A stretch of DNA of 53,523 nt, taken from assembly GCA_003213455.1 (NCBI GenBank), contig QCMX01000003.1, positions 1 to 53,523 of the forward strand, read 5' to 3'. The stretch comes from SAR86 cluster bacterium AG-422-P06. Lineage in GTDB: Bacteria > Pseudomonadota > Gammaproteobacteria > Magnimaribacterales > TMED112. The notes below the pieces were generated by a model, which saw only the letters and a program-made list of their open reading frames with translations, was not told the DNA's origin and did not search any database. Positions 27,183 through 35,756 of the stretch are shown in pieces. Made by a program: the position numbers and the translations under genes. Numbering within the stretch: the first letter of the stretch is position 1; each line of letters opens with the position of its first letter.

Positions 27183-28628
27183 TTAGATAAATTGCTTTTT
27201 AGCGACAGATAACAGGTTAGCTTGAAGATTTTCATTATTTAAATGAAATCTATCTATTTCATTGTCCCAATCAAGGTCTTTAAAGTCTAAGAGCCCTTTC
27301 TTATACCAGTCTTCGTCTTTAAACTCTAAATCCTGTGAAGATTTAATAAAGGTATTCATTAACCAAGTCCTGCTTGTAATTTCATTGATTAAATCAAAAA
27401 TTTCTTCGCATTTTTCATAAGTATTATTAAGGAAATATGCAAAAAATAGATTATTTGTTCGTCTGTCAGAACTACTATCTGCAAATGGTACAGGATCAAT
27501 TGCATATAATTTTTCCCACATTTTTACTCCCTCTGAAATTTTATTGTTTCTTAAAAGCGCATCACCGTAAATAGACATCACATTAGGGTTATTTGGGTTA
27601 GCATTGAAAGAAATTGTGGCAAATTTTAGAGCCTGAGCATAATCATGCAAGGAAAGGTGTACCTCTCCCAAGAGTCTGTTAGCATTCCAATCATTTTCAT
27701 TCATTTCTTTTGCAAAATTTATTGCTTCAAACATCTCATTTACCCACTCATCTGTTTGCTCTACAAAACCCATACCTATAGCTTGACCCATAGTGCAGGC
27801 TTTCCAGGAGTAGGGCAGAGGGTTTGTTTTATCAGCTTCTATTGCTAAATTAAGCATTTTCAATGCTTCAGTATTAGATTCTTTGTTATATTTCTGATTT
27901 AAGGCTCTTCCCTTAAGCATATAGTCATATGAAGTCATATTTTTTGTAGGTTTTCTAAAGGCTCTTTTAAGACTTTTTATTTCAATATTTCCTACAGTTT
28001 GATTAATAATTTTTTTAACAATTTCATCTTGTACTTCGAAGATATCCTTCTTAACACGATCATATTTATTTGACCAAAGTACATTACCATCTTCAGATTC
28101 AGATAATTCCACAGATATCCTAAGCCTATCTTCTACCGCTCTAATGCTTCCAGATACTAAATAATCAGCATTCCATTTGGAGGCAAATTCATTAACAGAA
28201 AGCGCATCATTCCTACATTCGAAACATGCTTTTCTAGAAACAATTTCAACCTCTTTTATCATAGAAAACTCACTTATTAAGTCTTCTACGATGCCATCAA
28301 CAAGAAATAAACCTTCTTCATCTTTATTGAGATTCTCAAATGGCAGGACCCCAATTTTGGGTATTAAGTTTTCACTTTTGACAACACCTTTATTTGTTTC
28401 TACTTCGTCATCTTCAGATCTTAAGAAATATGCCATTAATAGGAACACAGGCAAGAATGCTGGCACTCCAATAAACAAAGTTTGCATGAATAGCTCTTGA
28501 GAGATCCCTAAAGTATCTTTAATGGAAACATTGTTTACTACAACACTTGCTAATTGTATTAATGCAAAACCAGCAACTACATATGCAGTTGCACTTTTCC
28601 ATAAAACTTTAAAAACCTTCTTTAACAT
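27183..28628 (-). CDS. Membrane-anchored TolB-like/TPR protein
   Basis: A 481-aa protein with two N-terminal hydrophobic segments (about 13-32 and 45-66). A TolB-like N-terminal domain follows (about 90-210, with IGVLPFENLNKDEEGLFLVDGIVEDLI and YLVSGSIRAVEDRLRISVEL), of the kind found in adenylate-cyclase/TPR fusion proteins. The C-terminal half (about 225-450) reads as TPR-like helical repeats (LNLAIEADKTNPLPYSWKA, ATISFNANPNNPNVMSIYGD). There is no cyclase or DNA-binding domain. It lies in an operon with two exported hydrolases, starting within the M14 peptidase stop (TAATG). Likely a scaffold or sensor; no activity can be assigned. Confidence 0.75.
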   Translation of the reverse strand: MLKKVFKVLWKSATAYVVAGFALIQLASVVVNNVSIKDTLGISQELFMQTLFIGVPAFLPVFLLMAYFLRSEDDEVETNKGVVKSENLIPKIGVLPFENLNKDEEGLFLVDGIVEDLISEFSMIKEVEIVSRKACFECRNDALSVNEFASKWNADYLVSGSIRAVEDRLRISVELSESEDGNVLWSNKYDRVKKDIFEVQDEIVKKIINQTVGNIEIKSLKRAFRKPTKNMTSYDYMLKGRALNQKYNKESNTEALKMLNLAIEADKTNPLPYSWKACTMGQAIGMGFVEQTDEWVNEMFEAINFAKEMNENDWNANRLLGEVHLSLHDYAQALKFATISFNANPNNPNVMSIYGDALLRNNKISEGVKMWEKLYAIDPVPFADSSSDRRTNNLFFAYFLNNTYEKCEEIFDLINEITSRTWLMNTFIKSSQDLEFKDEDWYKKGLLDFKDLDWDNEIDRFHLNNENLQANLLSVAKKQFI

Positions 28629-31480
28629 TATGGATCTATTCTAGGTGAGGTACCTAATCCAGCCCCATAAACTACTGCATTTAACCATAGTCTGCTTGTT
28701 CCTAGTGCTGCACCTCTAAAGTTTGGCTCTCCTGAAAATAAAATTACCTGGCCTCTACCAACCCTTTCTCGTGTAAGGTAGGCTGAGTTTGCAATTCTTT
28801 GTGAAGCTTCAGGCCAAACTAAGCCACTCATTTTTACATTGAGATCTGTATTAGGCGGCATATCAGACCAGTTAATTGTTCTATAGGTTGTAGCTTCTTT
28901 GTTTTCAATTATCTGTCCCACTCGAACAGCTGCTTCAGAGTTATTGCTAGTCATAAGAACAGGGTTATTGCCATAAAGAACGGGGAGGGTATCTATTGTT
29001 CCAAACGTTAACCAATGCTCATTATCAATTCTTCCTGCAACAATAGCACCAGATGGCATAAACAAAGACTGCCACTTATCCCTCATTTCTAATTGCGCTT
29101 TATTGAATTTGTTTTTACTAACTTCCCAAGGGTATTCAACTTCAAAATCTACCTTATTTTCGTTAACCTTTTGCATATCAATTTCTACGCTCAATGCTCC
29201 AAATTCACGCTGTAGATCCATGTTATAGGCTTCACTTTTATCGAATGTGCTTGAAATTTGTCTAACTGAACCAATTCCATTTTCAGATGCAAGACTTCTT
29301 GAACTTCCATTGTGAGCAATTAAGGTACCACCTTGTTTAACCCAATCTCTTATGCTGCTCATTTCAGAGTTTGATAGCCCTTGATAGCCACTTGGCATAA
29401 TAATTGTGTTGTAACGGGTTAAATCACCATAACTAACAGATGAGCCATTTACCATGCTATGTCTAATGCCCAGGTGGTGATCTAAAGACCACCAACTTAC
29501 ACCCACATCATATGAGCTGAAGTTTTGCTGTGCCATTAATGCAATTTGTGGTCGTTCTAAAAGCCTGAAATGTCTACCACCCCAATCTGGAAGTTCCTCA
29601 GGTCCAAAACCTGAATCTATTGATACAACTGAAATGCTTAAATCACTAGCCACAGACCCAACAACAGAGCTTAAATTTTCAAAATTTGGATTATCCATTT
29701 CAATAACAACTACGCTGCCTCGTGGAAGGTTTTGGTCTGAAAGAATAGATTCTTTGTCTATAATTCTAACCTCAATACCAAGCTCCATAAGTCTTGCAGC
29801 GAAGGCTACAGAGCGATCATCTATCCCATTTACAGCCCACATAAGAGCATCTTTATTGATAGTATTGTCTATTTTTGATGGTTCCCATTTCGAAAGATTT
29901 CCTTGTATATTCTCTTGAACAGTAACTGCTTCTAGGCCGTACATCATGGTTAAGTTAAAAGCTGTTGTGTCATACATTATTGAAGAGCCATTCTTTAAAG
30001 TTTGTCTTCTTTCCTCTTCCAGGACTGACTCAATTATTTCAGCATCAAATTCAAGTATTGCTGCTATTAAAGGTGCTTCTGGCTGAAGATTTGGAATAAT
30101 CATGCTACCAGCTGGTATTACATAATTCTCTTGAGAATCACCAGTTTGTTTTAAAGCAGATTTAGTCTGAATAGGTTTGGTATTTAAATAAATTTCAATA
30201 TCTTGAGCTTGGAGTTTCTTAGCAAAAGTATTAAGTCTTCCTATATTTTCTGTAGGCAATACAACAAAGGTTTGATTAGCAAATTCACTATTTTTAGAGA
30301 CATTATATTTTCTTCCATCCCAGAAATCTTGATACATAGCCTTTGTATGTTTTTCAAGAGTTTTAAGGTTAGCTAAGGTACTAACAAACTGGTGATGGAC
30401 TGATTCTTTATATGATTGAATCGTTCCCTCAGGTCTTCTTACACCATCTTCAGACATTCTAGATTGCTCATATAAGATCCCTAAACTTCCTCTAAATTGA
30501 ATATAAAAAGAGTAGCCAGGATAGAGGTCTTCATGCCATTCACCAGTATAAAATCGCCAATTATTATCATCAAAAGCTTTTGCTTGATCATCAGCAAAAA
30601 CATTACCCCATTTAATTAAATCTCTGTCTATATTTGTATTTATTGGTTCTCTTGGAGGCCCAGTCATAAAGGTATCTTGGGCACCCATCTCATGACCATC
30701 AACAAGAATTTGTGGACGCCATTTATTGATTAAAGGTACTCTTCCTTGAGTTTCAGGTTGAGTAAGGTAAAACCAATCTCTATTCAGATCGAAGTAATAA
30801 TGATTTGTTCTTGCATAAGGCCAGTCGCCTGAATGTAAAAGAGATTGATCATCATAATTTGGTGCTGTTCCTCTATATTGTTCAAGGGATTTTACGAACC
30901 TATCTCTACCATCTGGATTCATCATAGGGTCAACAATTACTATCATATTATCTAGCATGTTAGTAACAGCATTATCTTTACTTGCTATTAGGTGATAAAT
31001 AATACCTAATGCTGCATCTGCACCAGATGTCTCGTTACCATGGATAGAATAGGCCATCCAAGCAGTTGCTGGTAACGATTCGATTAAAGATTGAGCTTCA
31101 CGATTAGAAGTAGCTCTGGCATCTGAGAGTTTAGCAATAGATTTTTGGATATTATCTAAATTAGCAAGATTTTCAGGTGAGGATATATACAATGCAAACA
31201 ATGTGCGACCTTCATGTGTTTTGCCATATTCAATTACTTTTAGCCTGTCAGATTGTTGTGCATATGCTCTTATAGCGTTTTCAATCTGATAAGGGCTAGC
31301 TACTCTAGTACCATAATCAAAATCAAGAAAATTGTCAGGATGGCTGATAGTATCTAGATAATTACCATTAAGAATAGTATTTGAATATAAATCTTTCGAT
31401 AAAGAAGTTGGTTTCATTAAATCTCCAATTAAATAATTAGAGGAGAGTAGGGTGAGTAACATTAAAAATCTGTAAATCAT
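28628..31480 (-). CDS. Large secreted M14 zinc carboxypeptidase
   Basis: A 950-aa exported metallopeptidase, the largest protein in the window. After a signal-like N terminus (MIYRFLMLLTLLSSNYLIGD) comes an M14 domain. Zinc ligands are His147 and Glu150 in SIHGNETSG and His263 in VDGHEMG; VDPMMNPDGRDR and a catalytic-type Glu in LGILYEQSR complete the site. The C-terminal half has a segment like a class-I glutamine-amidotransferase fold (LSNSEMSSIRDWVKQGGTLIAHNG), common in large M14 proteins of marine bacteria. Probably digests external peptides. It is the first gene of the three-gene minus-strand operon and abuts the dif-containing gap. Confidence 0.88.
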   Translation of the reverse strand: MIYRFLMLLTLLSSNYLIGDLMKPTSLSKDLYSNTILNGNYLDTISHPDNFLDFDYGTRVASPYQIENAIRAYAQQSDRLKVIEYGKTHEGRTLFALYISSPENLANLDNIQKSIAKLSDARATSNREAQSLIESLPATAWMAYSIHGNETSGADAALGIIYHLIASKDNAVTNMLDNMIVIVDPMMNPDGRDRFVKSLEQYRGTAPNYDDQSLLHSGDWPYARTNHYYFDLNRDWFYLTQPETQGRVPLINKWRPQILVDGHEMGAQDTFMTGPPREPINTNIDRDLIKWGNVFADDQAKAFDDNNWRFYTGEWHEDLYPGYSFYIQFRGSLGILYEQSRMSEDGVRRPEGTIQSYKESVHHQFVSTLANLKTLEKHTKAMYQDFWDGRKYNVSKNSEFANQTFVVLPTENIGRLNTFAKKLQAQDIEIYLNTKPIQTKSALKQTGDSQENYVIPAGSMIIPNLQPEAPLIAAILEFDAEIIESVLEEERRQTLKNGSSIMYDTTAFNLTMMYGLEAVTVQENIQGNLSKWEPSKIDNTINKDALMWAVNGIDDRSVAFAARLMELGIEVRIIDKESILSDQNLPRGSVVVIEMDNPNFENLSSVVGSVASDLSISVVSIDSGFGPEELPDWGGRHFRLLERPQIALMAQQNFSSYDVGVSWWSLDHHLGIRHSMVNGSSVSYGDLTRYNTIIMPSGYQGLSNSEMSSIRDWVKQGGTLIAHNGSSRSLASENGIGSVRQISSTFDKSEAYNMDLQREFGALSVEIDMQKVNENKVDFEVEYPWEVSKNKFNKAQLEMRDKWQSLFMPSGAIVAGRIDNEHWLTFGTIDTLPVLYGNNPVLMTSNNSEAAVRVGQIIENKEATTYRTINWSDMPPNTDLNVKMSGLVWPEASQRIANSAYLTRERVGRGQVILFSGEPNFRGAALGTSRLWLNAVVYGAGLGTSPRIDP

Positions 31481-31809
31481 AAAAAATCCGATAATTGAGT
31501 AAATTTATTCAATATTAATATAAAAAATTAAAAAAATTGTTCGATTTATGCAAAAAATTCAAAATAGGGCCCAGAAAGCTTTTCTAGAAGAAATTATTGA
31601 AAATGTGAGATAGTAGTCAACTAATTATTAGAGACATATCTTAAACGTGAAATTTAAGAGTAATTTTTTTCTTCAAAATAATATTTTTTTAGCAATTTCA
31701 TAAATTTTAAAAACTAAGCAATTTTTTTTAGATATTTTTTTCGATCAATTACAAACTACAAAAATATATAAATTTTCTCAGGGTAGGTTAGTACTTTTTT
31801 TCCACACTT

Positions 31810-31818
31810 TTATCCACA
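31810..31818 (+). promoter_or_regulatory. DnaA-box 9-mer beside dif
   Basis: A perfect TTATCCACA lies 8 bp left of dif, with a one-mismatch TTTTCCACA nearby at about 31797-31805. In AT-rich DNA one such 9-mer is not strong evidence of a functional site. Confidence 0.4.
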
Positions 31819-31826
31819 TGCAAATA

Positions 31827-31854
31827 ACTTCGCATAATATATATTATGTTAAAT
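31827..31854 (+). other. dif: dif site: XerC/XerD chromosome dimer resolution site
   Basis: A 28-bp site: XerC arm ACTTCGCATAA (31827-31837), 6-bp centre TATATA (31838-31843), XerD arm TTATGTTAAAT (31844-31854). The XerD arm is identical to that of E. coli dif (11 of 11). The XerC arm fits the gammaproteobacterial pattern RNTKCGCATAA at every position. The centre differs from the common TGTATA by one base. dif lies opposite the origin, where XerC and XerD, activated by FtsK, resolve chromosome dimers. It therefore marks the replication terminus and the point where GC skew and KOPS polarity should switch. It sits in the sole large non-coding gap. XerC, XerD and FtsK are not encoded in the window. 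Confidence 0.93.
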
Positions 31855-31944
31855 ATATATAAGGATAAAATGTATTAAGTACATGCTTTAAATAGCTTAT
31901 TCTATATGGTTATTAGGAGATTATTAAATAATAGATAAAAATTT

Positions 31945-31955
31945 ATTTAACATAA
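31945..31955 (-). repeat. Second perfect XerD half-site in inverted orientation
   Basis: ATTTAACATAA is the exact complement of the dif XerD arm TTATGTTAAAT. It lies 91 bp from the right end of dif, on the opposite strand. The adjoining sequence ends in CATAA 5 bp away on the expected side, a degenerate XerC-like end. It may be a remnant of a Xer-dependent integration or a chance match. Confidence 0.55.
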
Positions 31956-31966
31956 TAATCTTATGA

Positions 31967-32440
31967 TTATGAATACCAAGGATGTTTGCCGTATTTATTC
32001 TTAGTTACCCTAGTGTTTGTATGTATATATTCAGAAAAACCTCTTACAACGTTATCTATATAACTTTGTAATCTATGCTTTATGTAAAGATGCCACAATA
32101 ACCATTTAATTATTTTATTTTTATATGGTAATTCTGGTTCTATAGTAATTTTCAGTGAAGATGCCTTTGAATTTCCTTCTACAAGCCATTTTACTCTAGC
32201 TACCTTACTCTTTACCCCTATATCTAGAACATATCCGCTCTCATCCCATTTAATGAATTCTCTACGGTATTTAAGCTTATTTAAATATTTAACATAATCT
32301 ATGGAGCCTTTTCCTGGCCATTTCTCTATTTTATTTTCTATACAAAATGGATGATAATTCTCTAAATTTCCAGGCACCCGTATAGCCTCTAATATTTTAG
32401 ATTTTTCCTTTTTGAATGTTTTTTTAGCTTCTACATACAT
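31967..32440 (-). CDS. SRPBCC-superfamily small protein
   Basis: A 157-aa protein whose first part, AIRVPGNLENYHPFCIENKIEKWPGKGSIDYV, follows the START/SRPBCC lipid-binding pattern of polyketide-cyclase-like proteins (helix-grip fold with conserved NLxxYHPF and WPG). Later strands include YVLDIGV and SSLKITIEPEL. The C terminus is basic and helical. No catalytic residues can be assigned. The gene is extremely AT-rich, overlaps the GNAT gene by 10 bp, and lies next to dif. Confidence 0.68.
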   Translation of the reverse strand: MYVEAKKTFKKEKSKILEAIRVPGNLENYHPFCIENKIEKWPGKGSIDYVKYLNKLKYRREFIKWDESGYVLDIGVKSKVARVKWLVEGNSKASSLKITIEPELPYKNKIIKWLLWHLYIKHRLQSYIDNVVRGFSEYIHTNTRVTKNKYGKHPWYS

Positions 32441-32931
32441 TTTTCATAGTATCTAACACCATATTCTGGATTTGAATATGCTTCAGAAACCTTTCTAAAG
32501 CCCATTTTTTCATGAAATTTAATTGATTCCTTATTTATTGGAACGATATTAACTTCCGCACAAATTGGTAAGCCTTTTTTTAAGCAAATATTATCTATTT
32601 TACTATATATGAAAGTTCCTAAACCCTTATTTTTAAAGCCTTTAACCACGCCTATACGGTCAATGTAGAAGAATCTTTTAAACCTTTTTTTGAAGAATTT
32701 ATAATTCATTGATTGGTATTGTGAATCTTCTCTAAAACATACCAAAAACGCGCAAATCTGGTTTTTGCTAGTAAGAAATATGCTGAAGTTTGATTTATCA
32801 ACTAAATCTCTTAGGTTATCTACAGTTCTAAGAGGCCCTAAAAATGGGTTATAACCTTCATTTATTTCAAATATTTCTTTTAAAGTTTCCTCATTAGCAG
32901 CTTTTAGATCGTGTATTTGAATATCATTCAT
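32431..32931 (-). CDS. GNAT-family N-acetyltransferase
   Basis: A 166-aa acyltransferase with motif A for acetyl-CoA binding, IGVVKGFKNKGLGTFIY (about residues 95-111), and the motif B region NKESIKFHEKMGFRKV (about 135-150) that ends most GNAT folds. Substrate unknown. It occupies the place next to infA where many gammaproteobacteria have aat/ate, but the fold signature is plain GNAT, not Aat. Divergent from infA with 50 bp between, and co-transcribed with the SRPBCC gene. Confidence 0.8.
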   Translation of the reverse strand: MNDIQIHDLKAANEETLKEIFEINEGYNPFLGPLRTVDNLRDLVDKSNFSIFLTSKNQICAFLVCFREDSQYQSMNYKFFKKRFKRFFYIDRIGVVKGFKNKGLGTFIYSKIDNICLKKGLPICAEVNIVPINKESIKFHEKMGFRKVSEAYSNPEYGVRYYEKCM

Positions 32932-32981
32932 TTTGGTAATTTAAGTGACATTTAAAGCTAACCTAGTAAAATAGGCAACCA

Positions 32982-33200
32982 ATGGCAGGAAAAGATACTA
33001 TTGAAATGCAAGGGACCGTTATGGAGGTCCTGCCTAACACTGTTTTTAGGGTGAAGCTTGAAAATGACCATGTCATTACAGCCCACATATCAGGCAGAAT
33101 GAGAAAAAACTACATTCGTATTCTTAATGGAGATAAGGTCACTGTTGAAATGTCGCCTTATGATCTTTCTAAGGGACGTATAACCTTTAGATCTAAGTAA
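32982..33200 (+). CDS. infA: Translation initiation factor IF-1
   Basis: The 72-aa OB-fold factor binds the 30S A site. The sequence [26 protein letters not shown] and [33 protein letters not shown] is standard. Its 3' end overlaps the clpA stop (8 bp, tail-to-tail). clpS-clpA-infA clustering is a conserved gammaproteobacterial feature. Confidence 0.97.
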   Translation: MAGKDTIEMQGTVMEVLPNTVFRVKLENDHVITAHISGRMRKNYIRILNGDKVTVEMSPYDLSKGRITFRSK

Positions 33201-35415
33201 TTCTCTCTTTTCTATTAACTATTTTTAGGTCAATTTTTCCACTTTTTACAGTTAGTTGCACTGAACTTCCTCTTTTTATCGAGTCCTCAATTAACATGGT
33301 AGATATAGGCTTCTTGATTAATTTATCTACAGCTCTAGATAATGGTCTAGCACCTAATTTAGGGTCATAACCTTCATCTAAAACTAATTTTATTACATCG
33401 TCATTAAACTCAATATCTATGCCTTTCTCATTAAGTTTGGCCTCAACCTCAATGATGAGTTTTTTGACAACTGATTCTAAGTTATTGTTTGTGAGGCTAT
33501 TGAAATTAACAATACCATCGAGTCTATTTCTAAACTCAGGAGTGAATGCTTTTGATACTGCTTTCTCAAATTTATCGTCTGTGCCCTGCTCTATGAAACC
33601 TACAGACTCTCCCTCAGCCTCTACTGCTCCTGTATTTGAGGTCATTACGATAATTGTATTTTTGAAGTTAATATTTCTGCCATTGCTATCTGCTAAATTG
33701 CCGTAATCTAAGATCTGCAGGAGTATATTGAAAATATCAGGGTGTGCCTTTTCAATTTCATCTAAAAGCAATACAGAATGAGGCTTCTTATTGATTTCCT
33801 CTGTAAGATATCCCCCCTGCTCATAACCAACATATCCTGGAGGAGATCCTATGAGTTTTGAGATACTATGTTTCTCCATAAATTCAGACATATCAAGCCT
33901 GACAAATTCAATCCCCAAGAAGAATGCTAATTGTTTTGTAAGCTCTGTTTTGCCAACTCCAGTAGGACCGGTAAAAAGAAATGAGCAAATAGGTTTTTCA
34001 TCATTGCCAATGCCTGCTTTCGAGGTTTTAACTGCTGAAACAACGTCATCTACTGCATGATCTTGGCCAAATATTACAGATTTCAAGTTGCCCTCTAAAT
34101 TATTAAGATTTTCCTTACTAGATGCGTTAAGTTGCATTGTAGGAATTTTTGTAATTTTAGAAATTAAGCTTTCTATATCTGACTTTCTGATAATCTTCCC
34201 TTTTGATTTTGATAATTTCTTTTGTGATCCAGCTTCATCAATTAAATCAATAGCTTTATCTGGCAATTTAGAGTCTTGTAAGTACTTATTTGAGAGCTCA
34301 ACAGCTGATTTAAGGGCTTCTTTTGAATAAGTTATGCCATGATAGTGCTCAAACTTATTTTTTAAGCCTTCGAGGATCTGAACTGCTTCTTCAGTTGAAG
34401 GTTCATCGATTTGTACTTTTTGAAATCTACGAGATAACGAATTGTTGCGCTCAAAAATTTGACGATACTCTTTGTACGTCGTTGCACCAATACATTTAAT
34501 GTCCCCTCTAGCTAGCGCTGGCTTTAATAGATTAGAAGCATCGAGAGCTCCACCTGAAGCTGACCCTGCACCTATTATTGTGTGAATTTCATCAACAAAT
34601 AATATTATTTTCTGCGACTTCTTTAGAAAATCCATCATAGATTTCATTTTCTTTTCAAAGTCACCTCGATATTTTGTTCCTGCGACAAGACTTCCTACAT
34701 CTAGAGACATTACTTGATAATCAGTGAATATTTCTGGAGCTTTTCCATCTGCTATTGATTTAGCCAGACCTTCAGCAATAGCTGTTTTACCTACACCAGA
34801 TTCTCCAACTAATATTGGGTTATTTTTTCTTCTTCTACCTAAAACTTGAAAAAGCCTACTAAGAGTATCGGTTCTACCAATAAGCGGATCTATATCACCG
34901 TCTTTTGCGAGATTATTTAGGTTTGTTAAAAATTCAGGATGTGTTTCGCTTTCTTTAGGAGATTCCTCGACATTTTCCTCTGTTTCTACAGCAGTATTCT
35001 TACCATGTGAAATGTATTCGACGACATCTAATCTAGAGATATTTCTTCTGCTCAGCATATAAACTGCATAACTTTCTTTCTCCGAAAAAAGCGCAGCTAG
35101 TAAATTTTCACCATTAACTTCTGTTTTTCCGCTGGATTGAACATGAAAAATTGCTCTTTGCAATACTCTCTGGAAAGCCAAGGTTGGCTGAATTTCCTTA
35201 TTTTCTGTAGCTTTAGGAACATTCTTTTTTATATATTCTTTGATTTCTTTTTGAAGGCTTTCAATATCTATAGACAGGTGATCAAGCACCTTTCTGGATG
35301 AATCTTCCTGAGTTAAAACAAGTAAAAGATGTTCAATTGTTACGAACTCATCATTATTATCAGAGCACTCTTTGAACAATAAATTAAGAGTATTTTCTAA
35401 ATCTTTTGAAAGCAT
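33193..35415 (-). CDS. clpA: ATP-dependent Clp protease ATPase subunit ClpA
   Basis: Unfoldase feeding ClpP. The 740-aa protein has a Clp-N domain (about 1-140), AAA+ D1 with [15 protein letters not shown] and LFVDEIHT, and AAA+ D2 with [15 protein letters not shown] and [12 protein letters not shown]. The ClpP-binding loop, IGL in E. coli ClpA, appears as VGFIEQ before [10 protein letters not shown]. No M domain is present, which excludes ClpB. Lies 13 bp after clpS, so adaptor and unfoldase are co-expressed. Confidence 0.95.
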   Translation of the reverse strand: MLSKDLENTLNLLFKECSDNNDEFVTIEHLLLVLTQEDSSRKVLDHLSIDIESLQKEIKEYIKKNVPKATENKEIQPTLAFQRVLQRAIFHVQSSGKTEVNGENLLAALFSEKESYAVYMLSRRNISRLDVVEYISHGKNTAVETEENVEESPKESETHPEFLTNLNNLAKDGDIDPLIGRTDTLSRLFQVLGRRRKNNPILVGESGVGKTAIAEGLAKSIADGKAPEIFTDYQVMSLDVGSLVAGTKYRGDFEKKMKSMMDFLKKSQKIILFVDEIHTIIGAGSASGGALDASNLLKPALARGDIKCIGATTYKEYRQIFERNNSLSRRFQKVQIDEPSTEEAVQILEGLKNKFEHYHGITYSKEALKSAVELSNKYLQDSKLPDKAIDLIDEAGSQKKLSKSKGKIIRKSDIESLISKITKIPTMQLNASSKENLNNLEGNLKSVIFGQDHAVDDVVSAVKTSKAGIGNDEKPICSFLFTGPTGVGKTELTKQLAFFLGIEFVRLDMSEFMEKHSISKLIGSPPGYVGYEQGGYLTEEINKKPHSVLLLDEIEKAHPDIFNILLQILDYGNLADSNGRNINFKNTIIVMTSNTGAVEAEGESVGFIEQGTDDKFEKAVSKAFTPEFRNRLDGIVNFNSLTNNNLESVVKKLIIEVEAKLNEKGIDIEFNDDVIKLVLDEGYDPKLGARPLSRAVDKLIKKPISTMLIEDSIKRGSSVQLTVKSGKIDLKIVNRKERIT

Positions 35416-35428
35416 ATATCTAATATAT

Positions 35429-35752
35429 CTAATCTTTTCCTAATTCTTCAATATCTGTTTTCAAAGGATGTTCATTTTCTTTAGCAAATTGATTAATTTG
35501 TTGCGATTTTGTTTCTGCTATTTCTTGTGAGAATGCACCACAGAACCCTCTTCCTTTGGAATGAACTTCTAGCATAATTTCGGTTGATTTAGCATGATCA
35601 AAACCAAAAAACTTTTGTATAACATAAACAACAAACTCCATTGGGGTGAAGTCATCATTGAATATAATTACTGTAAAAAGTGGAGGTTTATCGACTTTTA
35701 GTTCTGCTTCTTCAAGCTCTACTGTGCCAGTAGAAAACTCATCTTGTGCCAT
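35429..35752 (-). CDS. clpS: Clp protease adaptor ClpS
   Basis: Recognises N-degron substrates and delivers them to ClpA. The 107-aa protein has an N-terminal flexible part, then FTVIIFNDDFTPMEFVVYVIQKFF with the conserved N-D-D/T-P-M substrate pocket, and HSKGRGFCGAFSQEIAETK. It begins 4 bp after icd ends. Confidence 0.95.
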   Translation of the reverse strand: MAQDEFSTGTVELEEAELKVDKPPLFTVIIFNDDFTPMEFVVYVIQKFFGFDHAKSTEIMLEVHSKGRGFCGAFSQEIAETKSQQINQFAKENEHPLKTDIEELGKD

Positions 35753-35756
35753 TTAT

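Larger units (their letters stand above)
31481..31966. other. Non-coding AT-rich region of the replication terminus
   Basis: The only gene-free stretch longer than 300 bp in the window. It is very AT-rich, has no ORF in the supplied track, and holds a dif site, a DnaA-box 9-mer, and an inverted second XerD half-site. It must also hold the promoter of the M14 peptidase operon on its left. I see no tRNA-like or riboswitch-like structure. Confidence 0.85.

Noticed and set aside
28628-31480. M14 peptidase plus TolB-like/TPR protein as a phage-defence island
   Set aside because: All three products look exported or membrane-bound, and no nuclease, helicase, toxin or integrase is present.
31823-31849. 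Resemblance of ATAACTTCGCATA to a loxP arm
   Set aside because: Only one arm matches; the opposite arm and spacing fit dif exactly, and there is no cre-like gene.
31861-31891. Two minimal ORFs after an AAGGA (ATG-TAT-TAA and ATG-CTT-TAA)
   Set aside because: Such two-codon ORFs arise readily in AT-rich DNA and nothing is encoded downstream on that strand.
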